Assembly: GCF_900106805.1 (NCBI RefSeq)
Contig: NZ_FNNP01000007.1
Location: forward strand, 113,655 to 177,654
Direction of reading: 5' to 3'
Origin: Ruegeria halocynthiae
GTDB lineage: Bacteria > Pseudomonadota > Alphaproteobacteria > Rhodobacterales > Rhodobacteraceae
DNA: 64,000 bases
Part shown: piece by piece, positions 34,757-43,170 of the stretch
Layout of the letters: every line of letters starts with the position of its first letter
Position numbering within the stretch: position 1 is the stretch's first letter
The notes under the pieces: generated by a model
Database searches by the model: none
Told to the model about the DNA's origin: nothing
What the model saw: the letters and a program-made list of their open reading frames with translations, nothing else
Position numbers and translations under genes: made by a program

Positions 34757-35172
34757 TCCTCGGCATCGGCACTGATCTCGCCAATATCGACCGCATTCAA
34801 GGCACGCTCGACCGCTTCGGCGACCGGTTCCGCAATCGCGTGTTTACCGAGACCGAACAACGCAAGGCCGAACGCCGTCACGATACCGCAGGCACCTATG
34901 CCAAGCGCTGGGCCGCGAAAGAGGCGTGTTCCAAGGCCTTAGGCACCGGGTTGGCGATGGGCATCGCCTGGAAGGATATGTCGGTGACCAACCTGCGCAC
35001 GGGCCAACCCGTCATGCACGTCACCGGCTGGGCAGCGGATCGATTGAAAGAGATGACGCCCGAGGGCCACGAGGCGATCATCCACGTTACCCTGACCGAC
35101 GATCACCCCTGGGCGCAGGCCTTTGTGGTGATCGAGGCCAGACCGATGGAAGAAGCGCCCGCACAGCCTTGA
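34753..35172 (+). CDS. acpS: Holo-[acyl-carrier-protein] synthase
   Basis: A 139-residue phosphopantetheinyl transferase that activates acyl carrier protein. [16 protein letters not shown] has the metal-binding Asp8, and [17 protein letters not shown] has the second acidic ligand; these are the AcpS signatures. The product is of normal length for the trimeric family. It overlaps the preceding gene by ATGA and is 59 bases before lepB, keeping the conserved acpS-lepB-rnc order. Confidence 0.96.
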   Translation: MILGIGTDLANIDRIQGTLDRFGDRFRNRVFTETEQRKAERRHDTAGTYAKRWAAKEACSKALGTGLAMGIAWKDMSVTNLRTGQPVMHVTGWAADRLKEMTPEGHEAIIHVTLTDDHPWAQAFVVIEARPMEEAPAQP

Positions 35173-35231
35173 CTTGCACCCAACTGACACGCATGTAGCA
35201 CCCCAACCACGCATAGACTGGAGAGAGCAGT

Positions 35232-36071
35232 ATGGCCGAGGAAGCCAAATCCGGAAACGCCATTTGGGAGACGATCAAAACCATCGTCTACGCCCTGCTG
35301 ATCGCGGGCGTTTTCCGCACCCTGTTCTTTCAACCGTTCTGGATTCCCTCTGGTTCGATGAAGCAGACCCTGCTGATCGGGGATTTCCTGTTCGTCAACA
35401 AGATGGCCTATGGTTATTCCTACGCCTCCTGCCCCAGCCTGATCATCCCCAGCGTCGGTCTGAACATCGATGCTGAGGACGTTTGCGGCTGGATGCAGGG
35501 CGACGATAACACCCGACTGCTGGGCGGAGAGCCCGAGCGCGGTGATGTCATCGTCTTCCGTCACCCGGTTTCGGGGCGCGACTATATCAAGCGTCTGATC
35601 GGCCTGCCCGGCGACCGTATCCAGATCCGTGAAGGTCAGATCATCCTGAACGATACCCCTGTGCCGCAGAAGCCCGATGGCGTGTTCACCGAAATCGCCG
35701 AACGCCAAGGCCCGCAAGGCCTGCGCCCGCGCTGCGAAAACGGCCCCGTCGGGATCGGAGGCAGCTGCGAAAAGACTCGCCTGATCGAAACCCTGCCCAA
35801 TGGCGTCTCCTATGACGTGCTGAACATCGGCAATCAGGGTTCGGACAACACCGGCATCTATACCGTGCCCGAAGGTTACTATTTCTTCATGGGCGACAAC
35901 CGCGACAACTCGGCTGACAGCCGCTTGCCACAAGCCGCAGGAGGTGTGGGTTTTGTGCCGTATGAAAACCTGATCGGTCGCGCCGACCGGATCATGTTCT
36001 CGTCCGCTGGCCGGTCCATGCTGTTCTTTTGGACCTGGCGCGGTGATCGCTTCTTTAAGGCGGTCAATTGA
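35232..36071 (+). CDS. lepB: Signal peptidase I
   Basis: A 279-residue membrane-anchored serine protease that removes Sec signal peptides. One membrane helix (about residues 14-34) is followed by the catalytic Ser42 in [14 protein letters not shown] and the general base Lys120 in [26 protein letters not shown] is the late signature. A loop near residues 60-100 and a later loop hold four cysteines (C67, C85 and two around residues 160-180), perhaps for disulphides. It overlaps rnc by its TGA. Confidence 0.97.
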   Translation: MAEEAKSGNAIWETIKTIVYALLIAGVFRTLFFQPFWIPSGSMKQTLLIGDFLFVNKMAYGYSYASCPSLIIPSVGLNIDAEDVCGWMQGDDNTRLLGGEPERGDVIVFRHPVSGRDYIKRLIGLPGDRIQIREGQIILNDTPVPQKPDGVFTEIAERQGPQGLRPRCENGPVGIGGSCEKTRLIETLPNGVSYDVLNIGNQGSDNTGIYTVPEGYYFFMGDNRDNSADSRLPQAAGGVGFVPYENLIGRADRIMFSSAGRSMLFFWTWRGDRFFKAVN

Positions 36072-36745
36072 AGCTATCGGCCGAGATAAGGGCGTTCCAG
36101 CAGCGTCTGGGGTATGAATTTTCCGACCCCGAGCTGTTGGTGCGCGCGCTGACCCACGGATCGGTTTCCTCATCCACGCGCCCCGACAATCAGCGGCTCG
36201 AATTTCTGGGCGACCGCGTGCTGGGTCTTGTCATGGCCACGGCATTGCTTGAGGCCGATAAAAAGGCTTCCGAAGGCCAGCTGGCTCCGCGTTTCAACGC
36301 GCTGGTCCGCAAAGAGGCTTGCGCCGATGTCGCCCGTCAGATCGACCTCGGCGCAGTGTTGAAACTGGGCCGGTCCGAGATGCTGTCTGGTGGTCGTCGC
36401 AAACAGGCCTTGCTGGGTGACGCGATGGAGGCCGTGATTGCCGCCATCTACCGTGATGCAGGCTTCGAGGCCGCGCGTGATGTCATCCTCGCCCTCTGGG
36501 GCGAGCGCATCCACAAGGTCGAGGACGATGCGCGTGACGCGAAAACCTCACTGCAGGAATGGGCACAAGCGCGGGGCCAGAAACCCCCGGCTTATGTCGA
36601 GGTCAAGCGCACCGGCCCCGACCATGCCCCGATCTTCACCATCGCTGCCCGCCTGCAGGACGGCACCGAGGCGCAGGCCACCGCAGGATCCAAGCGGCAG
36701 GCTGAACAGGCCGCCGCCAAGGCTTTGCTAGAGCGTCTCGGTTAA
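36068..36745 (+). CDS. rnc: Ribonuclease III
   Basis: A 225-residue double-strand RNase for rRNA and mRNA processing. The signature [11 protein letters not shown] has Glu45 and Asp49; Asp118 and Glu121 in [12 protein letters not shown] complete the Mg2+ site. The last 70 residues are a dsRNA-binding domain ([18 protein letters not shown]). Translation begins at TTG within TTGA shared with the lepB stop, giving [18 protein letters not shown]; a low start rate may be intended. Confidence 0.96.
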   Translation: MKLSAEIRAFQQRLGYEFSDPELLVRALTHGSVSSSTRPDNQRLEFLGDRVLGLVMATALLEADKKASEGQLAPRFNALVRKEACADVARQIDLGAVLKLGRSEMLSGGRRKQALLGDAMEAVIAAIYRDAGFEAARDVILALWGERIHKVEDDARDAKTSLQEWAQARGQKPPAYVEVKRTGPDHAPIFTIAARLQDGTEAQATAGSKRQAEQAAAKALLERLG

Positions 36746-36896
36746 CGCATTACCGGTACAGCGTTGTAAAAAATGTAACAGTTCATTGATAATGCTGTTA
36801 AAAACCGGCTGCCATTTTATGTAAAGCAGACTTGCTTTGACCCAGCCGCATTCGCCCGGTCAGAGTTCACGCATAGAAATTATTGAGAGCGGTTCA

Positions 36897-37373
36897 ATGG
36901 AAAATAGCAGACTGAGTGCAACCTATATCGGGTTCTTATTCATCGCCGGGTTTTTCGCCACCATAGCATTTGACACATGGGGGCAGATCATCAGCCCATC
37001 ACTCGGTTGGGCAAACCTGTCACCGGAAGGATTGGCAAGCAGCTTGCTTGGTCGTCTTGGGTTGCCAACTGACGCGTTCTTGGGCTTTTTCATCCACTTC
37101 TACATCGTAGGCCTGATCGCTTATCCGATGGGATGGGCCTATGTGTTCAAACCGATCTGGGCGCGTGTTTTGGGCCGGGGCCACTGGGTGGTGGCATCGG
37201 CCATCTACGGATTTGGGCTGTGGGTCTTTGCAATCGGAGGCGTTACCACCTTCTCGGGCTTGCCGCCGTTTCTGAACTTTACCGGGATCACCTGGGTCGC
37301 ACTGATTGGCCATGTGCTTTACGGCATCGTACTAGTCGCGATCCTGCGCCTGATCGCCCGCCGGGACGCCTGA
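36897..37373 (+). CDS. Four-helix membrane protein, function unknown
   Basis: A 158-residue membrane protein with four hydrophobic segments (about residues 8-28, 55-78, 93-115, 128-150 from the chosen start). GWAYVFKPIWARVLG and GLWVFAIGGVTTFSG have the small-residue patterns of helix packing, but I do not recognise the family with certainty. The ATG at 36897 has GAGAGCGG eight bases upstream; the TTG at 36837 is less likely. It separates rnc from the convergent multicopper oxidase. Confidence 0.6.
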   Translation: MENSRLSATYIGFLFIAGFFATIAFDTWGQIISPSLGWANLSPEGLASSLLGRLGLPTDAFLGFFIHFYIVGLIAYPMGWAYVFKPIWARVLGRGHWVVASAIYGFGLWVFAIGGVTTFSGLPPFLNFTGITWVALIGHVLYGIVLVAILRLIARRDA

Positions 37374-37405
37374 CCCTGCTAAATCTGAGGGGCGCGACCC
37401 GCTCC

Positions 37406-38782
37406 TCAGACCACCCGAATGAACCCTGTCAGCCCGGTCTTCTGGTGCTCGATCACATGGCAATGAAATGCCCAATCTCCGGGATTGTCCGCGACCAGCG
37501 CGATCTCAACCACCTCATCTTTCAACAACAGCATCGTGTCCGTCATCAGCGGCGGCAAGGTGCGCAGGTTCGATTTGATCGGTATGAATGCCAGCCCGTG
37601 CAGATGGATAGGATGCAGATTGGGGGATTCATTCCGCAGCCGCAAAACATAGCTCTTGTCCATTTCCAGCGTCGCCAGAGGCCCGACATCCTGCGCGGCA
37701 TCTCCCGGCCATGGCGTGCGATTGATCGACCAGAAGTTATAGCCCAGAGAACCGCAGAATCCATTATTCGGTTCACCCCCTTCCGGGGTCCAGCCAAATA
37801 CAAATTCGTGCAGTTGGGCATTGTCCAAATTTGGCTTTGCGACTGGGTTGGCAACCAGGGGTGACAACTCGCGCAGATCTCGTGCCACCGAAGCACCGAG
37901 GGCTCGTAACCTGGCCATCGCGCGCATGGGCTGCCCTGGAAGTTTAGCCATCAGATTTATCGTCTGGCTTTCACTCTCAGGCATCCTCACAGCAAAATCG
38001 ACGCGTTGGCCGGGTCCGACCAGCAGTGGGTCATTTGCACTGGGCATCGGCACGTCAATCTCTACCGGATGCCCGTCCCAAGCGATGATACGGGCGCCCG
38101 CGCCATCCAGATGCAGTTTGTAGATCCGCGTTGTGTCGGTGTTGACCACACGCAATCGCACCAGACTTCCGGCCGCGTGATCGTAGGCCGGCGCTTGCAT
38201 CCAGTTCGCGGTGTGTACATTGCCAAACGTACCGGCTCGGGCGGCCCCGCGTGGCGTATAAGCGGGCAGGAACGCGCCAGCGTCATCCAGTCGAAAGTCG
38301 CGCAGATTGATCACCTGCTCGCTGTTGAAACCGGGGTCCTCGGCCTCGGTGATCACCATGACCCCGGTCAATCCATGGGCCATCTGCTCCATAGTCATAC
38401 AGTGCGGGTGATACCAGTAGGTCCCCGCATCCGGAGGTGTGAATTCATAGTGGAAGGTTTCACCTTCTCCCATCGGAATCTGCGTCAGGTAAGGCACCCC
38501 ATCCATCTGATTGGCGATCCGCAGCCCATGCCAATGCATCGCCGTATAGTCGGGCAGGGTATTGCGCACGGGCAACCGCATCACCTCTCCCTGTTTGCCA
38601 TACAGAACCGGCGGCGGTGCATCAGGTGACAGGCTGACCATGCCTTCCGTCACCTGTTCTCGCAGGGAAAAGCTTGCGGGTTGTATCGCCAGCTCCTGCG
38701 GGCCTGACGCCAGCGCGAATCCACCCAGACCCAATGCACCTGCAGCGGCTCCGCTACCCAAAAGAAACTCGCGACGTTTCAT
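37406..38782 (-). CDS. Multicopper oxidase, Tat-exported
   Basis: A 458-residue periplasmic oxidase with three cupredoxin domains. The N-terminus MKRREFLLGSGAAAGALGLG is a Tat signal (RREFLLG). Copper-binding motifs are complete: MHWHGLRI, TYWYHPHC, HPIHLHGLAFIP and WAFHCHVIEHQKTG, the last with the type 1 Cys and both His. There is no Met-rich loop as in CueO, so copper detoxification is possible but not certain. It interrupts the rnc-era gene order on the opposite strand. Confidence 0.9.
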   Translation of the reverse strand: MKRREFLLGSGAAAGALGLGGFALASGPQELAIQPASFSLREQVTEGMVSLSPDAPPPVLYGKQGEVMRLPVRNTLPDYTAMHWHGLRIANQMDGVPYLTQIPMGEGETFHYEFTPPDAGTYWYHPHCMTMEQMAHGLTGVMVITEAEDPGFNSEQVINLRDFRLDDAGAFLPAYTPRGAARAGTFGNVHTANWMQAPAYDHAAGSLVRLRVVNTDTTRIYKLHLDGAGARIIAWDGHPVEIDVPMPSANDPLLVGPGQRVDFAVRMPESESQTINLMAKLPGQPMRAMARLRALGASVARDLRELSPLVANPVAKPNLDNAQLHEFVFGWTPEGGEPNNGFCGSLGYNFWSINRTPWPGDAAQDVGPLATLEMDKSYVLRLRNESPNLHPIHLHGLAFIPIKSNLRTLPPLMTDTMLLLKDEVVEIALVADNPGDWAFHCHVIEHQKTGLTGFIRVV

Positions 38783-38946
38783 ATCTCGCCTCACTGAAAG
38801 GATGATTGCCTGGCTAGCTCTGGCTCTGGCACGGCACGTTGCTTTGGTGCCAGCCTACGCGCCGGATCGCAATGCGACAAAACCCTCTGGCCCGCCCGGC
38901 CATTCTGCTATAGGGATGCGCACTTGCAAACAGGATAGCATCACTC

Positions 38947-39855
38947 ATGACCACACGCGCCGGATTTATCGCCCTGATCGGAGAGCCCAACGCAGGCAAA
39001 TCCACTCTGCTGAACCGCATGGTCGGGGCAAAGGTCTCGATCGTGACCCATAAGGTGCAAACCACGCGCGCGCGCATCCGTGGCGTTGCGATGGAAGGCG
39101 ATGCGCAGCTGGTTTTTGTGGACACGCCCGGCCTTTTCAAACCCCGCCGCCGACTGGATCGCGCCATGGTCGCCGCCGCATGGGGCGGAGCCGCCGATGC
39201 AGATGTGGTCATACTGATGATCGAGGCCCATCGCGGCATCACCGAAGGGGTCGAACGTATCCTCGAAGGGCTTGAAGAGATCGGGCAGGGCCGCATGATT
39301 GCGTTGGCGATCAACAAGATCGACAAAGTACCCTCCGAGAAACTGCTGGCACTAACCAGTGACCTGAATGCGCGCTATCCGTTTGCCGAAACCTTCATGA
39401 TCTCTGCCGAAAAGGGCCATGGCGTTGACGATCTGCGCAAATGGCTGGCCTCGAAACTACCCGAAGGCCCGTGGCTTTATCCCGAAGATCAGATCGCCGA
39501 TCTGCCTTTGCGGATGATCGCTGCCGAGATGACGCGCGAGAAACTGACCTTGCGTCTGCATCAGGAACTGCCCTACCAGATGACGGTTGAGACCGAGAAC
39601 TGGGAAGAGCGCAAGGACGGTTCTGCCAAGATCGATCAGATCATCTATGTCATGCGCGACGGCCACAAAGGTATCGTGCTGGGCAAAAAAGGCGAGACGA
39701 TCAAAGCAGTCAGCCAGGCCGCGCGGGCCGAATTGGAAGAGTTCCTTGATCGCAAGATCCACCTGTTCCTGCAGATCAAAGTTCGACCCAACTGGTTGGA
39801 GGAATCCGAGCGCTACTCGGAGATGGGTTTGGATTTCAAAGACGGCAACGCATGA
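38947..39855 (+). CDS. era: GTPase Era
   Basis: A 302-residue GTPase needed for 30S subunit assembly. G1 GEPNAGKST, G2 around HKVQTTRARIRG, G3 DTPGLF and G4 NKID are in place, and the C-terminal KH domain has GLGKKGETIKAVSQAAR-like sequence (VLGKKGETIKAVS). It is separated from rnc by two accessory genes and followed by a small palindrome and a DUF1491 gene. Confidence 0.97.
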   Translation: MTTRAGFIALIGEPNAGKSTLLNRMVGAKVSIVTHKVQTTRARIRGVAMEGDAQLVFVDTPGLFKPRRRLDRAMVAAAWGGAADADVVILMIEAHRGITEGVERILEGLEEIGQGRMIALAINKIDKVPSEKLLALTSDLNARYPFAETFMISAEKGHGVDDLRKWLASKLPEGPWLYPEDQIADLPLRMIAAEMTREKLTLRLHQELPYQMTVETENWEERKDGSAKIDQIIYVMRDGHKGIVLGKKGETIKAVSQAARAELEEFLDRKIHLFLQIKVRPNWLEESERYSEMGLDFKDGNA

Positions 39856-39861
39856 CACGGA

Positions 39862-39888
39862 CCAAGAATTTTCGTCGAAAATTCTCGG
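39862..39888. repeat. 27-bp palindromic element, copy 1
   Basis: Arms CCAAGAATTTTC and GAAAATTCTCGG around GTC pair at 11 of 12 positions. It lies six bases after the era stop, before the DUF1491 gene. A second copy with the same architecture is at 56274-56300. It has no T-tract, so it is more likely a dispersed intergenic palindrome or RNA-processing site than a terminator. Confidence 0.6.
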
Positions 39889-39910
39889 GACCAGCGGATA
39901 AGTCCGCGCG

Positions 39911-40240
39911 ATGACCCGGCTGACGGCGGAATTCTGGGTGCAAGCCTATCTGGCGCGGCTGCGGTTTCAGGAAATACCGGGTTTTGTTGTCGCTCATGGT
40001 GATGACACCGCAGGTGCGGTGCTGGTCAAGCTCAATACGCTCGACGGTCAGGCGGTGGCATTCCAGCGCAGTTTCGACCTGATGAGCGGAGAACGAAAAT
40101 GGGTGGAACTCTCCAGCGGGCCTGAGGCCGAAGTAGACGCCGCCATCACCAGACAACGCAGCTTTGACCCCGATCTCTGGGTGATCGAGGTCGAAGACCG
40201 GCAAGGGCGGCACTTGCTCGGTGAAGAGGGCCTTGAATAA
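39911..40240 (+). CDS. DUF1491 family protein
   Basis: A 109-residue cytoplasmic protein, MTRLTAEFWVQAYLARLR followed by IPGFVVAHGDDTAGAVLVKL, DLMSGERKW and RQRSFDPDLWVIEVEDRQGRHLL; this is the full DUF1491 pattern, found almost only in alphaproteobacteria. Function is unknown. Its frequent place after era hints at a link to ribosome maturation, but that is inference. It is followed by a 119-base gap. Confidence 0.82.
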   Translation: MTRLTAEFWVQAYLARLRFQEIPGFVVAHGDDTAGAVLVKLNTLDGQAVAFQRSFDLMSGERKWVELSSGPEAEVDAAITRQRSFDPDLWVIEVEDRQGRHLLGEEGLE

Positions 40241-40359
40241 TGAGCTTTTCGAATCTGGTCAGGGGTCTTGGTCACCTCGACCAAAACCGCTAATTAGAAA
40301 ACCGCTGTCGCCGAAAAAGCGATCTCTCGCGGCGTACCAATAGTAAAAGAGGTGCTCTC

Positions 40360-40683
40360 TTGCGCGAAACACTGAGTCAAAAGCTTCAAAGGTCGGAATT
40401 CGGTCACTGGATGCAACGGTTCGAAGGCTTCATGGTCTTCGTCGGTGTTGTCGGCCCGTTCGCGACATTGCCGCAGTTGATCAAGCTCTATCTCACCCAT
40501 AGCGACCATGCGTCCGGTCAATCACTGCTGTCCTGGTCGCTGTATGCCGCGCTGTCTTTTCTTTGGTTCATCTACGGCATTCTGGTCAAGAAACTCCCAA
40601 TCTATGTCGGCAACGGTATTTCGACGGTGCTCGACCTGCTGATGGTACTCGGCATCCTGCTCCACGCCGGGGTGACGTTCTAG
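40360..40683 (+). CDS. SemiSWEET-type sugar transporter (PQ-loop)
   Basis: A 107-residue membrane protein with three helices and the PQ motif (Pro38-Gln39 in FATLPQLIKLYLT), matching the SemiSWEET/MtN3 half-transporters that dimerise to carry sugars by facilitated diffusion. SLLSWSLYAALSFLWFIYGIL and a later NGISTVLDLLMVLGILL are typical. The start is TTG with AGAGGTG eight bases upstream. The N-terminal 20 residues are an unusual charged extension. The substrate is unknown. Confidence 0.82.
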   Translation: MRETLSQKLQRSEFGHWMQRFEGFMVFVGVVGPFATLPQLIKLYLTHSDHASGQSLLSWSLYAALSFLWFIYGILVKKLPIYVGNGISTVLDLLMVLGILLHAGVTF

Positions 40684-40748
40684 GCGGACATGCCCGCAAA
40701 AATGCGGGCACTTTGATCTCGAAGTTGACAGTTGCACCGATGGCGCGA

Positions 40749-41138
40749 TCAACCAGCGTCGCCGAAATAAACAAAACTCATCTTGTTCCCATCCGGGTCG
40801 CGCGCATAAGCGCCAAAGAAGTTCGGACCATATTGCGGACGTTCACCCGGGTCGCCTTCGTTTGTTCCACCATTTGCCAGGGCCGTTGCGTGCGCTTCGC
40901 GAACTTCCGCCTCGCTTTGGCACAGCAGGCCGACCATATTGCCGTTTCCAACCGACGCTGCCTTCTTATCGAAGGGGGTTGCAACCCACATTGACCCGCC
41001 GCCGCGCAGTTCATAGCAGACCGCGTGCGGCATGTATTCGGCGATGACCTTGCCGCCTATTTCGGGCACAACCGCGTCGTAATATGCGCGTGCCTTGGTG
41101 ACGTCGTTTGAACCGATCATGACGTAGTTAAGAGACAT
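40749..41138 (-). CDS. VOC-family (glyoxalase/bleomycin resistance-like) protein
   Basis: A 129-residue cytoplasmic protein with paired beta-alpha-beta modules: MSLNYVMIGSNDVTKARAYY, then a metal-type ligand set with the C-terminal ARDPDGNKMSFVYFG. The function of this subgroup is not fixed; members include glyoxalases and resistance proteins. A GAAC-N7-GAAC direct repeat, the LexA-type pattern of alphaproteobacteria, ends 21 bases upstream of its start codon. Confidence 0.82.
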   Translation of the reverse strand: MSLNYVMIGSNDVTKARAYYDAVVPEIGGKVIAEYMPHAVCYELRGGGSMWVATPFDKKAASVGNGNMVGLLCQSEAEVREAHATALANGGTNEGDPGERPQYGPNFFGAYARDPDGNKMSFVYFGDAG

Positions 41139-41158
41139 TGTTCGAATCCCATTATGAA

Positions 41159-41173
41159 GAACATAAAGCGAAC
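41159..41173 (-). promoter_or_regulatory. Candidate LexA (SOS) box
   Basis: On the minus strand the sequence GTTCGCTTTATGTTC matches GTTC-N7-GTTC, the direct-repeat SOS box of Rhodobacter and other alphaproteobacteria. It lies 20 bases upstream of the VOC gene and about 130 bases upstream of recO. A match of this length can arise by chance. Confidence 0.35.
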
Positions 41174-41303
41174 ATTAATGCTCTTGCCGTTTTCACACAA
41201 TGGCTTTCTGGTCCGCGAAACAGCCTGCAGGCCCGTTTGTACCTTGAACGCGTAACGGTCATAAGTTCTCCTGCAGACATCTGGTGACTGAACGAGGTTG
41301 AAC

Positions 41304-42029
41304 TTGGACTGGCGTGATCATGGCATACTCCTGACCTCTCGCCGCCACGGCGAGACGGCGGCGATTATCGAGGTCTTTACCGAGACCCACGGTCGTCATG
41401 CGGGTGTTGTGCGCGGTGGCACCAGCCGCAAGATTGCGCCCATCCTGCAGCCCGGTGCCCAACTGGACGTGCTGTGGCGCGCCCGACTTGAGGAACATAT
41501 TGGCACCTTTCAGGTCGAACCCCTGCGGTCGCGCGCAGCAGCAGCATTTTCCGGGCGGCTTGCGCTGTCAGGGCTGAACGCTGTGGTGGCTTTGCTGTCC
41601 TTTTGTCTGCCTGAACGTGAACCGCACCCGGCGATCTACAGGCAAACCGAACAATTGATGGACCTGTTGGGGCAGGATGAGGTCTGGCCGCTGGCCTATC
41701 TGCGTTGGGAGCTGGCCTTGCTGGAAGAGCTAGGCTTTGGTCTCGATCTCTCGGCCTGCGCGGTGACGGGGACGACCGAAGGGTTGATCTATGTCTCGCC
41801 AAAAACCGGTCGTGCGGTCAGTGCCGCGGGGGCAGGAGAGTGGGCTGACAAGCTGTTGCCACTGCCGGCCTGTCTACGGGGGGAAGGGTCCGCACCGGAT
41901 GCCGAGATTGCCGATGCGCTGCGCACGACCGGGTATTTTCTTGAGAACCATCTGGCGCCTTCGCTTGGCAACACCCCTTTGCCAGATGCGCGCGCACGGT
42001 TCGTGGCGCAGTTTACTCGACGGCTTTGA
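41304..42029 (+). CDS. recO: DNA repair protein RecO
   Basis: A 241-residue recombination mediator that loads RecA at gaps with RecF/RecR. The N-terminal OB fold starts [21 protein letters not shown], and the helical C-terminal domain has [24 protein letters not shown]. The zinc cysteines of some homologues are not all present. I choose the TTG at 41304, six bases after CGAGG, because it gives the family's usual start; a TTG six bases earlier is too close to that site. The 3' end overlaps the convergent META gene by 17 bases. Confidence 0.93.
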   Translation: MDWRDHGILLTSRRHGETAAIIEVFTETHGRHAGVVRGGTSRKIAPILQPGAQLDVLWRARLEEHIGTFQVEPLRSRAAAAFSGRLALSGLNAVVALLSFCLPEREPHPAIYRQTEQLMDLLGQDEVWPLAYLRWELALLEELGFGLDLSACAVTGTTEGLIYVSPKTGRAVSAAGAGEWADKLLPLPACLRGEGSAPDAEIADALRTTGYFLENHLAPSLGNTPLPDARARFVAQFTRRL

Positions 42030-42405
42030 ACACCATTTCATGCCCGTCCTCGTTGCGCAGGATCAACACATCGCCTGACACTTCGGATTGGGTCATCGAC
42101 ATTAGTGCGGCGAAATAGAACCCCTCGGCCTCCAACCCGGCACAGGCCGCGCGGGTCGCGGCCAGATCGGCGATCTCGAACCACGGATAGGGGGCGTTCA
42201 ACGTGCCCGAATAGGTGTTGCAGGGGGCATTGCCCGCGATCCGCCCTTCTTCGGGAAAGCGCAACAGGGCACTTGCCTCAAAGGGTTGCCCATCGATTTC
42301 GTGCAGCGCCCATGCCTGATCCGCCGCGCCATAGGCGGCCACAGACTCGTCCTTGTCGCATTGGAAAAGCGCCACTAAGGGTAGGATCAGGGCCAAACGC
42401 ATCAT
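42013..42405 (-). CDS. META-domain (HslJ-like) protein
   Basis: A 130-residue exported protein. A short hydrophobic N-terminus ends in [11 protein letters not shown], a possible lipobox. The META core is clear: [20 protein letters not shown], then [14 protein letters not shown] with the conserved Cys, and [15 protein letters not shown] with a second Cys. HslJ homologues are outer-membrane lipoproteins tied to novobiocin resistance and heat stress in E. coli, but that role may not carry over. Confidence 0.82.
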   Translation of the reverse strand: MMRLALILPLVALFQCDKDESVAAYGAADQAWALHEIDGQPFEASALLRFPEEGRIAGNAPCNTYSGTLNAPYPWFEIADLAATRAACAGLEAEGFYFAALMSMTQSEVSGDVLILRNEDGHEMVFKAVE

Positions 42406-42417
42406 CGCAGTATCCGA

Positions 42418-42960
42418 TCAATAGGGGTTCGCGCCGCTTATCAGGTCTTCCCGCACCTCTAGGCGTGGCCGCCAGTTGTATTTAGTGTCTTCGCGAAGCG
42501 GTGCCCAGTGCAATACACCACTGTTTCGCCATGGATCGAGGATGATGCCATCAGACATCGAATCCCCCTTGGCGCTGATCAGGGCCGAATGGTGGATGAT
42601 CCGAAATGCGGTTGGGGGCGAGGTGATCCAGTGCAGATCCAGCGTGCGAAAATTCTCTTGTTTCAGACGTGTGGTCATCGCTTGCGCCCAGTCATTACAC
42701 AGGCCCTTTTCGCGAAAGCCGTTGATGATCTTGGCATTGTGGATGAGGGCCGGATCGGTGACGTTCCATTCCTGTTTCAGTTGGCTGGAATAGGCATAGG
42801 ATATCTCGGCGGCGCGTCGTGCTTCGGCCGGGTCAACCTCGGGGTCCAGTTGCTGGATTGCTTGCGCCAACTGGTCCACGTCGTCGGACCCGGTGACCGG
42901 AGCCATGGCGCATCCGGCGAGGGCCAAACAGGTGGCCAAAATTGAGATGATGACTTTCAC
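42418..42960 (-). CDS. Predicted lipoprotein, function unknown
   Basis: A 180-residue exported protein. The GTG start at 42960 has AAGGAGA upstream and gives MKVIISILATCLALAGCAM, with a lipobox at LALAGC. The mature part has GLCNDWAQAMTTRLKQENFRTLDLHWI, then IIHHSALISAKGDSMSDGIILDPW; this Cys, His, Asp order hints at a transglutaminase- or cysteine-peptidase-like fold, but that is a guess. A palindromic operator candidate lies 100 to 117 bases upstream. Confidence 0.6.
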   Translation of the reverse strand: MKVIISILATCLALAGCAMAPVTGSDDVDQLAQAIQQLDPEVDPAEARRAAEISYAYSSQLKQEWNVTDPALIHNAKIINGFREKGLCNDWAQAMTTRLKQENFRTLDLHWITSPPTAFRIIHHSALISAKGDSMSDGIILDPWRNSGVLHWAPLREDTKYNWRPRLEVREDLISGANPY

Positions 42961-43059
42961 GCGCGATTCTCCTTTGGTCAGCCTGCGGGCCGGTTGCTGC
43001 CCTTTATCTGATTCCGGCATGCGATCCGAGGGGGAAGTTTCGATCATCGAACCACAAAT

Positions 43060-43077
43060 CCGAGTTGTACAACTCGG
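43060..43077. promoter_or_regulatory. Perfect 18-bp palindrome, operator candidate
   Basis: CCGAGTTGTACAACTCGG is fully symmetrical. It lies between the mcd terminator and the lipoprotein gene. A second, partial copy with the same TGTACAACTC half is at 43098-43109; the centres are 32 bp apart, about three helical turns, so a dimeric repressor binding both is possible. Confidence 0.5.
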
Positions 43078-43120
43078 AAGATTTGGGCTTTGCGACCTGT
43101 ACAACTCAGAAGAAAAAGAA

Positions 43121-43141
43121 AACCCGGCGCGAGGCCGGGTT
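43121..43141 (-). terminator. Intrinsic terminator of mcd
   Basis: AACCCGGC-GCGAG-GCCGGGTT is an 8-bp perfect stem with a five-base loop, 30 bases beyond the mcd stop. On the minus strand it runs into TTTCTTTTTCTTC, a strong T-rich tract. Confidence 0.8.
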
Positions 43142-43170
43142 CAGTTGGGGAAACTGCATCGGTTCGGGCG

